Source of the DNA: an uncultured Planctomycetota bacterium
GTDB taxonomy: Bacteria > Planctomycetota > Planctomycetia > Gemmatales > HRBIN36
DNA: 64,000 nt
NCBI GenBank assembly: GCA_937944855.1
Contig: CALFAY010000026.1
Span: 53,407 to 117,406, forward strand
Reading direction: 5' to 3'
Under the pieces are notes generated by a model that had not been told where the DNA came from, did not search any database, and saw only the letters and a list, made by a program, of their open reading frames with translations. Positions 47,634 to 56,069 of the stretch are shown piece by piece. Positions within the stretch are counted from its first letter, which is position 1; each line of letters starts with the position of its first letter. The position numbers and the translations under genes are program-made.

Positions 47634-49513
47634 ATGAGTTTTCCCGGCATGAGCCATGCCTGGGTTGGTGGGTGTTTGCTGGCAATCATAGCCTTCCTGC
47701 CCACAGCCTCCACCGCTCAAGCAGACAGGCAGACGGGACGGGAGCCTGCTTCCAAGACGACGCCGACTATCGGTTCCCCAAATCGGCATTCGTCATTGAC
47801 GTGACCGCACCGCCTTACAGTGCTAAAGGCGACGGCGTGACTAACGACACCGCCGCGATCCAACGCGCCCTTTCCGACATGATGGGCCAGCACAAGGTGC
47901 TCTATTTCCCAAACGGGACATACCTCGTGTCGGCGACGCTCAACTGGTCGAATAAGAATAGCCGCGAGCAGCCGGCCTGGGGCTTCAACTGGATCCAAGG
48001 CCAGAGCCCCCGGAAGACCGTCATCCGCCTGAAAAACGGAACCTTCACCGACCCCCAGAAGCCCGCGTCGATCATGGGGTGCGGCGGCTTTGGTTCAGCC
48101 GACTGGTTCCACAATTACGTTGAGGGGTTGACGTTCGACGTGGGCCGCAGCAATGCCGGGGCCATCGGCCTCCAGTTCTACTCGAACAACACCGGGGCTG
48201 TGCGGAACGTGGCCATTGTCTCGCAGGACGGTCTGGGGCGCATCGGTCTGGATCTGGGCCACCGCGACATGAACGGCCCGCTGCTCGTCCGCAATGTCGA
48301 GGTCCGAGGCTTCCAGGTCGGGATCAGTACCACCCGGGCGGTCACTAGCCAGACCTTCGAGCACATCACGCTTATCGGACAATCCCAGTTCGGGTTCGAC
48401 AACCACGGACAGGCAGTGAGCATCCGCGGGTTGCGGAGCGAATCAGCCGTGGTTGCGGTCCGCAGCTACGGCAGCCTTGCTCTGCTCGACGCCATGCTGG
48501 CGGGCCGGGACGGAGCGGAGCACCTGCCGGCAGTGGTGAACTACAATGGCGGTCGCCTCGGTCTGCGTGACGTGGCCACTTCCGGCTACGCCCGTGCAAT
48601 TGCCGACGTAACGACGCCCGACTACGCAGCCGCCCTCCGCATCACCGGGGAAGACAAACCCGGCAGCAAGGGACCGAGCGTCGATACCTATTTCTCCCAC
48701 CCCGCCACCCGTCCGTTCGGCGGACCCGTTGCCACGCTGCGCTTACCGGTCGAGGAGACGCCGGAGGTGGCGTGGGACGATCCGACGACATGGGCTAGCG
48801 TGGATGCTTTTGGGGCTGACCCGACCGGCCAGAAGGACTCCGCTGCCGCAATCCAGAAAGCCATCGACTCCGGGGCAACGACCGTGTTCCTCCCAGGCTT
48901 TTACACGGTCGAAAAGCCCGTCATCTTACGGGGCAAGGTAAGGCGGCTACTGGGTACTGGGGCGTGGATCGACTACAACCGCCGCTCCAAGCCGGACATC
49001 ATCATCGACGACGGTGACGAGAAGGTGGTGATCAAGCACTTCGCCCCGATCAATGGCGGGATCGAGATCCGCACGAATCGCACGGTCGTCTTGCGGAGCA
49101 TCGAGTCGCGCATCAATCACACCGCAAAGGGGCGGTTGTTTCTGGAAGACGTGACAACTCTGGATCTGCGCATGCGGGCCGGACACCAGGTCTGGGCGCG
49201 GCAGTTGAACATCGAGAACGAAGGAACGCACCTGACCAACGAGGGTGGACAGTTGTGGGTGTTGGGCTACAAGACGGAGCGGGGCGGGACGCTCCTGGTG
49301 TTCGGCACGTTCAGTTACACGACGACGGCTGGTAAGCTGGCCCCCATGTTCGTGACGGAAGACGCCGTGGCGTTCGCCTTCTTCAGCGAAGTCTGCTACA
49401 CTGGCGATCCGTTCGCCGTGTTGATTCGGGAGACCCGCAACGGCATCACCCGGGAAGTAAAACGCGGCTCAGGTACAATCACCCCCTATGTCGGGACGCC
49501 AAGTGGCAGATAA
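47634..49513 (+). pseudogene. Exported parallel beta-helix protein (pectate-lyase-3-like), frameshifted after signal peptide
   Basis: An ATG at 47634 with AAAGGA upstream begins a clean signal peptide (SHAWVGGCLLAIIAFLPTAS, then TAQADRQTGREPA). That frame then stops. The main body of about 590 residues is in the -1 frame, readable to 49513, and joins naturally near 47749-47752: one added T would give REPAFQDDADYRFPK. The body has the pectate-lyase-3 opening YSAKGDGVTNDTAAIQRAL and a second copy VDAFGADPTGQKDSAAAIQKA. Such proteins bind or cleave polysaccharides outside the cell. Either the gene is broken or there is a one-base sequence error. Confidence 0.8.
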
Positions 49514-49585
49514 TCGCCCGACGAGTGGTGACGCCCCCGGCAGGCTGGTGTGCCGGGTCCTCCTTCGCCCCCGGGAGAAAAGTAG

Positions 49586-49828
49586 ATGACTCCTGATGCC
49601 CTGCGTAACTTCCTGCTGTGGTGTGCAGTCATCAACTACGGAATCCTGCTGGTGTGGTTTCTGGTCTTCGCGCTTGCGCGCGAATGGATTCAGGGCTTGC
49701 ACGGCAGGTGGTTCCGCCTGTCCGGTGAGCAGTTTGACACTCTTCACTACGCCGGCATGTCCGTTTACAAGATAGGAATTTTGCTGTTCAATCTGGTCCC
49801 GTATGTCGCACTGTGGATCGTCGGCTGA
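49586..49828 (+). CDS. DUF6868-like small membrane protein
   Basis: This 80-residue protein has two transmembrane helices (NFLLWCAVINYGILLVWFLV and YKIGILLFNLVPYVALWIVG) around a loop with WFRLSGEQFDTLHYAGM. This matches the pattern I associate with DUF6868. GGGAGA precedes the ATG. It lies 72 bases downstream of the beta-helix gene. The function is unknown. Confidence 0.8.
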   Translation: MTPDALRNFLLWCAVINYGILLVWFLVFALAREWIQGLHGRWFRLSGEQFDTLHYAGMSVYKIGILLFNLVPYVALWIVG

Positions 49829-50069
49829 AGACGCAGTGCAACCATGCGGGCTGCCGCCGCCAGACAGCACTGAATCATGACCGATGACCCGCCCTACGAC
49901 CAGTAAATCGAACTGGTCTGGTTCACTTGCCGTCCCGGACTCTACTCCCCGTGAAAGAGCGTGTCGGCAAGGCGGATCGCCGAGGAAAACACAAACGCCT
50001 TCTCCCGTCGCCAAGCTGGAAGCGAAGGAAGAAGGCGTGCAGAGTTTGTTCCGTCATCCGGCGAGTGCT

Positions 50070-50285
50070 TCAGGAAGTCTCGCCCGGTTTGGTGGCCACC
50101 GCGGAGGTCGGAGCGTCCGGCCCCTTGCCGTGAATCGCCTCGAACACTTCCAGACGGTGAACCGGCACTTCTTTCGGGGCCACGATTCCCAGCCGGACCT
50201 TGTCGCCGCGAATCTCGACCACCGTCACCGTGATGTCGTTGTTGATGACGATACTCTCGTTCTTTTTGCGTGACAGTACCAACAT
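50070..50285 (-). CDS. csrA: Carbon storage regulator
   Basis: This 71-residue protein starts MLVLSRKKNESIVINNDITV and has VVEIRGDKVRLGIVAPKEVPVHR. These are the five-strand CsrA/RsmA fold and its RNA-binding residues (Leu4, Arg44-like). It binds GGA motifs in mRNA leaders and controls translation. The ATG has GGAAGGATAGG upstream. In planctomycetes its targets are unknown. Confidence 0.97.
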   Translation of the reverse strand: MLVLSRKKNESIVINNDITVTVVEIRGDKVRLGIVAPKEVPVHRLEVFEAIHGKGPDAPTSAVATKPGETS

Positions 50286-50677
50286 CGCCGCCTATCCTTC
50301 CCGTCTATGGTGCAGATCCTAGGGTACCGATTCCCACGCGCGGGCGGCGATTGTGTGCAACCTGCGCGCCGGTGAAGATCCCCTCCACCTGAAGGAACCA
50401 GCGAGGCGGTTCTCAGAGGCGACGAATCGGCAGGCACCTGGGCTGGGTCAAGGCCAGTGCCCTCGGACGCTGCTGAGACCGTTCCTAACCCAACTGTATC
50501 CCCCCTCGGAAACCGCGTCAAGGTCGCAAAGCATGGATTCGGCAAGACTTCGGCTTCAGACTCGGGACTCTTGACACAGCCCGAACGGGCTCCTCAATCC
50601 GCTTCGCAGCTGCAATTGGCAAAATGGAAAAGACCCTTCTCCAGCCCAGAAATATCCATCTATATTGCGTAGTTTTT
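50286..50677. other. Intergenic region upstream of csrA
   Basis: About 390 bases without a clear gene. A small hairpin AGCCCG-AA-CGGGCT lies at 50578-50591. The csrA promoter must lie here, but no good match is seen. Confidence 0.45.
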
Positions 50678-51826
50678 CTATCTTGATGCCACGCCAAAGG
50701 ATGTGCCTAAATAATACGCCGCGATCTGACGCACCGTCGGGCTTGGATCGGTCTCCGCCATCTCCGCCAACCGTCTGCGCAGCTGCGGCTGACCGATCTC
50801 GGCGGCTGCCCGGACGACTGCGGCCCGGACTGCCGGAGACCGATCGCGGCTCAGGCGGTCCAGCCAGATTCCGGAATCGAGGTCTGGAAAGTCTCCGATC
50901 TGCGACGGAACTTTGGCTCTGATAAGGTCTTGTAGATCGGTCATCTGTCTGGCCAGGTGAATCTGCGACGAGGTCAGGCCCCGGCTGCGGAGCACGAACT
51001 CGCAGGTGGCTCGCACCTCGGCATCGGAATCGTGCAGCAACGGCAACAGCGACTCCGTGTCGGCAATCTCCTCATGGGCTGCGACAGCCAGCAGGGCCAA
51101 TTCTCTCACCACTGCGTCCTGATCCGCTTTCACTCCTGTAACCAATGACGCAACTCGATCCAGGAGTCCAAGTTCTGGCAAACAAGCCAGCCGCACGGCA
51201 GATCGTCGTCGGGAAGCATCCTCAGCCTTCATACTCTCTTCCGCAAGCTGCCGACAGGCGCTGAGGAACCGCTGGCCGAGCAAATCCTGGGCCGGTCGCT
51301 CCTGCCGACTCACCACCCACGCCAGCTGCAAGGCCCCGAGCCGCGTCTCGGGTTCGCTGCGGGCCTGGGCCTGTATCACCAGCTGACCGGCCGTCTCGGT
51401 CCAGCTGACGGGCAGGGCCGATGGGGAGACACCCTCCGCTGCGGCGGCGATGGCTTCCAGAAGCACGGCTCGGCCCGCCGGAGTTCGGCTGTCGAACGTC
51501 TGAGCCGCCAGACGGGTCAAGAAGACCGTCCAGCCCGGCTCATCCTTTGCCGAACAAAGGACCGCCAACCCCGCCGTCGTGTTGGCCCGCACCGGATCGG
51601 AAGGGTGATCTGCCAGCCGCAACAACGCAGCGATCGCTTTGGGCCGGTCCACCGTCTCGAGCTTCTGGATCCACTGCTCCCGCTCGCCTTCGTCGGCCTG
51701 AGCCAGGCACGCGGCGTAATGCCAGGCCAGAATCGCATGGCGTTCCGTCCACGCCCACACGCCGGCTCCGGCAATCACGATGCCCAGACAGATCCAGGAC
51801 CAGCGGTTGCGGAACAGCGGCAACAT
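50678..51826 (-). CDS. Membrane-anchored HEAT-repeat protein
   Basis: This 382-residue protein has one N-terminal transmembrane helix (WSWICLGIVIAGAGVWAW). Helical repeats follow with the HEAT pattern of Asp/Pro at turns (LLRLADHPSDPVRANTTAGLAVL, LLPLLHDSDAEVRATCEFVL, LSRDRSPAVRAAVVRAAAEIG, AETDPSPTVRQIAAYYL). These solenoids act as protein-protein scaffolds; the partner is unknown. GGAGGA precedes the ATG at 51826; the longer open frame upstream is a shadow. Confidence 0.82.
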   Translation of the reverse strand: MLPLFRNRWSWICLGIVIAGAGVWAWTERHAILAWHYAACLAQADEGEREQWIQKLETVDRPKAIAALLRLADHPSDPVRANTTAGLAVLCSAKDEPGWTVFLTRLAAQTFDSRTPAGRAVLLEAIAAAAEGVSPSALPVSWTETAGQLVIQAQARSEPETRLGALQLAWVVSRQERPAQDLLGQRFLSACRQLAEESMKAEDASRRRSAVRLACLPELGLLDRVASLVTGVKADQDAVVRELALLAVAAHEEIADTESLLPLLHDSDAEVRATCEFVLRSRGLTSSQIHLARQMTDLQDLIRAKVPSQIGDFPDLDSGIWLDRLSRDRSPAVRAAVVRAAAEIGQPQLRRRLAEMAETDPSPTVRQIAAYYLGTSFGVASR

Positions 51827-52077
51827 GATTCGCGTCCTCCCTGACTCAGCCGGGCTGAAGAGTACCGGACTGTCGATCCGGTGGCGGCGATTCAAGCCGA
51901 AATCGGTTTTGGAGGCAACGCCAGTCCGCCGCCGGGCTTTCCAGACTCCGCAAAATCCTTCAGATCCGTGCTTTCCACAGACGATGAAAGAAGCGCACAA
52001 ACTGCGGCCTGGACAAACCGTGCTGCTCGACCCGGCCGATTCTTTGACCCAGTTGGCCTGAACCCGCGAGGCTTCCC

Positions 52078-52920
52078 ATGCTCCGCCTTGTGCGTGTCGG
52101 CTCGCTTTTGACCCTCGGATTCGTCTTCCCCCTGGTGCTCCCCGAAGCGACGCACGCCGACCTGAACGAATCCCAGGAAGTCGCCGCCCGCCTCACCGCC
52201 TCCACCTTTCCTTACGATCAGGTCCCGGAGGCCCTGCGTCCCAAGGTCGAGGCGGTGCTCAAGCAACCGACCACCTATGCCCGCGGGCCGGTCGAGGCTT
52301 TTCCGTGCGAACCGAAGGTTTACGGCTGGCTGCTGGACCATCCGCATCACGGCTTCCGAGCCTGGAAGGCCCTGGGCGTCAAATGTGCGACGGTGGAACA
52401 GCGGGGCGACGGACTGTTTTACGGCGTCGATCCGGTGGGCAGCGAAATGACCTGTTACGAAATCCTCCGGGAACCGCATCGGCGGGTCTGGTATGCGGAG
52501 GGGACGGCCAAGCCGGCTCCGATCGGACCCAGCGTGCCGGTGCGGGCTGTGGTCCTGTTGCGGCATCACGACGTAGTCGGCACGGATGGCCGCGTCGGCG
52601 TCCGCCATCGAGCCGAGGTCTTCGCCCAGTACGATGCCGGACGGGCCGCCAAACTTGTCTCCCGCCTCTGGGGCCTGACTAACGAGGCCGTCACCCGCAA
52701 GGCCGCCGAGCAGATCGAGATGTTCTTCTCCGGTCTGGCCTGGTACATGTCGGAACATCCCGACTGGCCGCCGACTGCCCTCAAACCGGACAAGAAAACC
52801 ACGCCGCGCGACCTCGACCAGATCGCCTTGCTCATGCAAATGCTGGCCGGGCTGCCCGTCGGCGAAGCGGGCAAGTCTTCCGCCGCCCCGGCTTCGCCAT
52901 TCCCCGGTCCCATGCCCTGA
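52078..52920 (+). CDS. Exported protein of unknown function
   Basis: This 280-residue protein has a signal peptide (LVRVGSLLTLGFVFPLVLPEATHA) and a well-structured body with RLTASTFPYDQVPEALRPKVEAVL and AVVLLRHHDVVGTDGRVGVRHRAEVFAQYD. A Pro/Ala-rich tail ends the chain. No family is recognised. CGAGG precedes the ATG. A dispersed repeat lies between its end and the next gene. Confidence 0.65.
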   Translation: MLRLVRVGSLLTLGFVFPLVLPEATHADLNESQEVAARLTASTFPYDQVPEALRPKVEAVLKQPTTYARGPVEAFPCEPKVYGWLLDHPHHGFRAWKALGVKCATVEQRGDGLFYGVDPVGSEMTCYEILREPHRRVWYAEGTAKPAPIGPSVPVRAVVLLRHHDVVGTDGRVGVRHRAEVFAQYDAGRAAKLVSRLWGLTNEAVTRKAAEQIEMFFSGLAWYMSEHPDWPPTALKPDKKTTPRDLDQIALLMQMLAGLPVGEAGKSSAAPASPFPGPMP

Positions 52921-52975
52921 ACTTCGCCTCGACTCCGCTCCACGACCGCCGTCCGAGCCCGAGCCACAACCGCCG

Positions 52976-53004
52976 TCCGAGCCGCGACCGCCAGGGAGCG
53001 GTGT
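52976..53004. repeat. Copy 1 of a dispersed intergenic repeat
   Basis: The 29 bases 52976-53004 are identical to 63873-63901. The core ACCGC-CAGGGA-GCGGT is a short inverted repeat. Two degenerate units of the same type (with CGCCGTCCGAG) precede it at 52941-52981. Confidence 0.7.
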
Positions 53005-53152
53005 CTTCCCTCACTCGGCAATCATTGGAGAAATTTTTACTTTTCCCCCTGACACACATACGTTAGACGCTGGGTTGAAGTCAAAGTCGATCCAGGTTCC
53101 ACTCGGTTTCTGGGCACTTTCGCAGGCATCCCATCGTGGAAGGAGGCGGCCC

Positions 53153-53650
53153 GTGGTCCGGCAACTCGCCAGGGCCCCCTGGTGGGTATGGTCCGTTCTC
53201 AGCGTTGTTGTTATCGCCTTGGTCCTGCTTGCGGTTATGGGATCGAGCCTGTGGCCGCGAGCCGAGGCGCAAGTGCCCAACCCGGACCCCGACAGCGGAC
53301 TGGTCGTGTACCTCAGCGCGTCGAATTACACGGTCGGCGAAGGCGATGGGCAGGTGGTCCTCACCGTGGTTTTAAGCGCTGCTTCGTCGCAGACGGTGAC
53401 GGTGGATTACGCCACCCGAGACGGCAGTGCCGTGGCCGTCAGCTGTTTGCGGGATTACGAGCACACGGAGGGTACGTTGGTTTTTGCCCCCGGAGAGACC
53501 GCAAAAACTCTTGTCATCAACATTATCGACAACAACTATTGCGAACCGACCGAGAGCTTCACGCTTGAACTGTCGAATGCTCAAGGGGCCAGCGTGGGCA
53601 GTCCGTCGGTGTGTACCATCACGATCCTGGACGACGAAGCCTGTCCGTAA
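53153..53650 (+). CDS. Membrane-anchored Calx-beta domain protein
   Basis: This 165-residue protein has a signal/anchor (WWVWSVLSVVVIALVLLAVM) followed by a single Calx-beta domain. The domain includes VYLSASNYTVGEGDGQVVLTV, VDYATRDGSA, GTLVFAPGETAKTLVINI, and the closing SVCTITILDDE. Calx-beta modules usually bind Ca2+. Four cysteines (SCLRDYEH, NNYCEPTE, SVCTIT, EACP) are unusual for a Calx-beta and may form disulfides. The GTG at 53153 was chosen because AAGGAGG lies 6 bases upstream. It is the first gene of the cysteine-rich protein cluster. Confidence 0.8.
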   Translation: MVRQLARAPWWVWSVLSVVVIALVLLAVMGSSLWPRAEAQVPNPDPDSGLVVYLSASNYTVGEGDGQVVLTVVLSAASSQTVTVDYATRDGSAVAVSCLRDYEHTEGTLVFAPGETAKTLVINIIDNNYCEPTESFTLELSNAQGASVGSPSVCTITILDDEACP

Positions 53651-53733
53651 GCTAACAAATTACCAATCCAACCACGTATTCTTGTCCGCCCTTTGGGCTT
53701 TGAAGGGAACTCCCGATCTCTGAGGCAGGCGAC

Positions 53734-54654
53734 ATGGCTGCCGGTTGTCGGCCATCCCTGGTGCGAGGTCGGCTGGCCATCGTGCTGGAGGCAGCCCGGG
53801 TTTGGGGAGTGCCCCTTGTCGTCGGCTTGATTCTGATAGTCGCCGCACTATTAAAGACGCATCAACTCGCCACCGAGGAGTTGCGGGAGCAGACGGCTCT
53901 CAACTCGCGGACCTTTCTGACCCTGCTAGTGCTGTACGAAACGGCCCTGGCGGTGGGCCTGTTGAGCGGCATCGCTCCCGGCTTGCTGCGCTGGCTTGCG
54001 ATCATCACGTTCGCTGTGTTCTTCGAGGTGTCTTTATATCAAGGGGTGATGAAGTACGGCGGATGCGGCTGCCTGGGCAAGGTGCATGTCAGTCCCTGGG
54101 TCATGCTGGCGGGCGATAGCCTCGTCTTGGTCGCCCTGGTGTTGTGGAAACCGCCAACCCTCACCGGACGTCCGTTATGGGATCCCTTGCGCCTCGGTTT
54201 GACAGCTGCTTTTTATGCCTGGCTGGTCTTCCCTCTGCTGATGCACGTGGTTTATTACGCGCCCACGGGCATCATATACAGTCTGCGCAAAGACGAGCGG
54301 TTGCGCGTCTTTGTCACCTTTGACTATGACGAGCCGCCGACTTCGGAACATTTGCTGACCACCCTTGAGCAAGCCACGGGATTGCGCCTTGCTCTGCATC
54401 CGCGTCTGGAGTTCGATCCGCAACGCCTGGGGCCTCTAAAGGCGAAACGCATCCCCGTCTGGTCGGTGATGGAAAGCCTGGCCTTGAAGCAGAAGACGGC
54501 TGCCCGCTGGGATCGTGTTTCCGGAGGTTATGAGGTTCGCCTGGCAGCCCCGCTGGGCCATGCGGCCGTGCCGTGGCTGCTGTCCGCGCTGGGAGCCGCG
54601 GGCACGGTGGCGATATACCTTTTCGTTCAGCAAACACGACGCTGCGTTGCTTGA
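53734..54654 (+). CDS. MauE/DoxX-like membrane protein with STN-like extracytoplasmic domain
   Basis: This 306-residue protein has five hydrophobic helices (residues about 25-45, 60-80, 85-105, 120-138, 152-175). A CGC motif (Cys111, Cys113, in YGGCGCLGKVHVSPWVMLA) matches the MauE/DoxX pattern for redox-linked membrane proteins. After the fifth helix, a soluble region (about 185-270) has FVTFDYDEPPTSEHLLTTLEQATGL, like an STN/secretin short domain, and a sixth helix ends the chain. MauE is required for disulfide formation in the methylamine dehydrogenase light chain. It is followed after 30 bases by a cysteine-rich exported protein, which suggests an analogous client. Confidence 0.75.
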   Translation: MAAGCRPSLVRGRLAIVLEAARVWGVPLVVGLILIVAALLKTHQLATEELREQTALNSRTFLTLLVLYETALAVGLLSGIAPGLLRWLAIITFAVFFEVSLYQGVMKYGGCGCLGKVHVSPWVMLAGDSLVLVALVLWKPPTLTGRPLWDPLRLGLTAAFYAWLVFPLLMHVVYYAPTGIIYSLRKDERLRVFVTFDYDEPPTSEHLLTTLEQATGLRLALHPRLEFDPQRLGPLKAKRIPVWSVMESLALKQKTAARWDRVSGGYEVRLAAPLGHAAVPWLLSALGAAGTVAIYLFVQQTRRCVA

Positions 54655-54684
54655 GAAAGTCCCCGGCCCGGAAAGGAGGAAGCG

Positions 54685-55074
54685 ATGCGCATGCTCATGC
54701 GGCGGGGGACTGGGGCGGTGGGATTTGCCTTGGCGGCGTTGGGATTGATCCTGACCCCGGCGGTGACGCTGGCCGCGGGCCGGTGCGTTTGGGAAGGTCG
54801 ATGCACGACCAGAATTGTGCTTGGCGAGAATAGGTGTCACTACTGCAACCCCCAGTCGGGGTTTAATCACAGGGATTGGTGTTGTCCCTGTCCGGTGCAG
54901 GATTGCATATGCTTTTACGAGGGTAATCCTGCATGCGTCAATGCCGATTTGATGGTCGGCGTGCGATCGGGTCCTGCTGGAACCTGCGGCTCCTGTACCG
55001 CCCCTAACTTTATCCGTGATGGTAAGTGCAACGACATCGTAGATGGCGTGGGTGATTCGTGTGATGATTGCTAA
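54685..55074 (+). CDS. Exported cysteine-rich protein (15 Cys, 2 Trp)
   Basis: This 129-residue protein has a signal peptide (GFALAALGLILTPAVTLAAG) and a mature part of about 98 residues. It has 15 cysteines at 34, 40, 51, 54, 66, 67, 69, 74, 76, 84, 101, 104, 115, 126 and 129. The only tryptophans are Trp36 and Trp65, each next to cysteines (CVWEGRC and DWCCPC). GGAGGA lies close upstream of the ATG. The content and context (MauE-like protein directly upstream) resemble the disulfide-rich light chain of methylamine dehydrogenase, whose cofactor is built from two Trp. There is no evident sequence match, so this is only an analogy. Metal or disulfide scaffolding are alternatives. Confidence 0.75.
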   Translation: MRMLMRRGTGAVGFALAALGLILTPAVTLAAGRCVWEGRCTTRIVLGENRCHYCNPQSGFNHRDWCCPCPVQDCICFYEGNPACVNADLMVGVRSGPAGTCGSCTAPNFIRDGKCNDIVDGVGDSCDDC

Positions 55075-55086
55075 TGGGAGGAGGCG

Positions 55087-56042
55087 ATGGCCAAGCTCTC
55101 GTGGGGCCTACTGGCAGTGACCCTGATCTGGTCAGGCGATCCAGCCAAGGAGGACCTGGATGGCCTGGCTGTCGCGAAAGAGGCGATCCGGGTTCTTTCA
55201 CAGTACGAGGATTTCGCTCGTTCCGCCTTTGCAGAGTTCGAATACCGTCTTGTGCCAACGGGAGAGAGGCAGGTTCAACTCCTTGAGCAACTTGCCAGGG
55301 AGACTGGGGGCAAGGTCGGCGCCCGTCAATACCTTTACACAGCAGACGACTCCAAGAGCCGTTCCTTTCGAGGTCGTTGGTGGCGAAGCGGTGCCAAGGA
55401 GCGCTACGAGCAGGAATGGCATTTGGCCGACAAGCCCTTGAAGCAGATCCAAGTGTTTGATGGCACCACAGTTCGAACACTGATCGTTATAGGCGATGAC
55501 TTAGAGGGCCATTTGGATAGCGAACAGACCGCTCACTGGCACAGCAGCAACCGACGACATCCTTGGTCCCTGGTGTTTGAGTACTATGGGAAGCCTCGAT
55601 CTCAGGTTATTCGCGATGGCGTTCTCCGAATTTGCCGCGAGACAGGGAGATGCGGCTTTACGAACGGCACGAGCTGGATGACTACCGCATGTGCAAAGAC
55701 CATACGGGACAAGTCATCGATTTTCCGCATAAAGCAACGTTTACCCATTATGCAGGCCCTTTAGCCGATGGCACGCTCATAGATTATGTGACTTATGTAA
55801 TGGAGATTACAAGGCTGGAGTGGAACATTGCAAGTGAACATGAGGTTTTTGTTCTCCATATCCCGCAGGACGTGCGACAATACGACGCGGTGCATACCAA
55901 GGGCTGGATCAATCGTCCCGTAGAGGTCGGGCCGACGACGAAGAGCCGGAACAGTATCTTCTTTATTATCAACGGCGTGCTGTTCGCCGTGCTGTTAATC
56001 CTGGCCGGGGTGCTGTACTATCGCCACCGCCGCCCGGCGTAG
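55087..56042 (+). pseudogene. Frameshifted exported, tail-anchored protein
   Basis: The gene starts at 55087 with GGGAGGAGG upstream, 12 bases after the cysteine-rich gene. The first frame reads a short signal-like start (LSWGLLAVTLIWS) and a domain (LSQYEDFARSAFAEFEYRLV, then FDGTTVRTLIVIGDD, WSLVFEYYGKPRSQVIRDGV) as far as about 55640. From about 55650 the sense continues in the -1 frame: MRLYERHELDDYRMCKDH, TYVMEITRLEWNIASEHEV and a C-terminal helix FFIINGVLFAVLLILAGVLY with a basic tail, ending at 56042. One missing base in 55630-55660 would join them. Decay or an assembly error are both possible. No family is recognised. Confidence 0.75.
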
Positions 56043-56069
56043 CAGTGCCTTGATTTGGCCGCGAGACGC

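Noticed and set aside
44449..56042. A second copy of the tRNA-Lys 3-prime end (attachment site) downstream
   Set aside because: No such repeat was seen on reading 44.5-56 kb, and no integrase gene is present.
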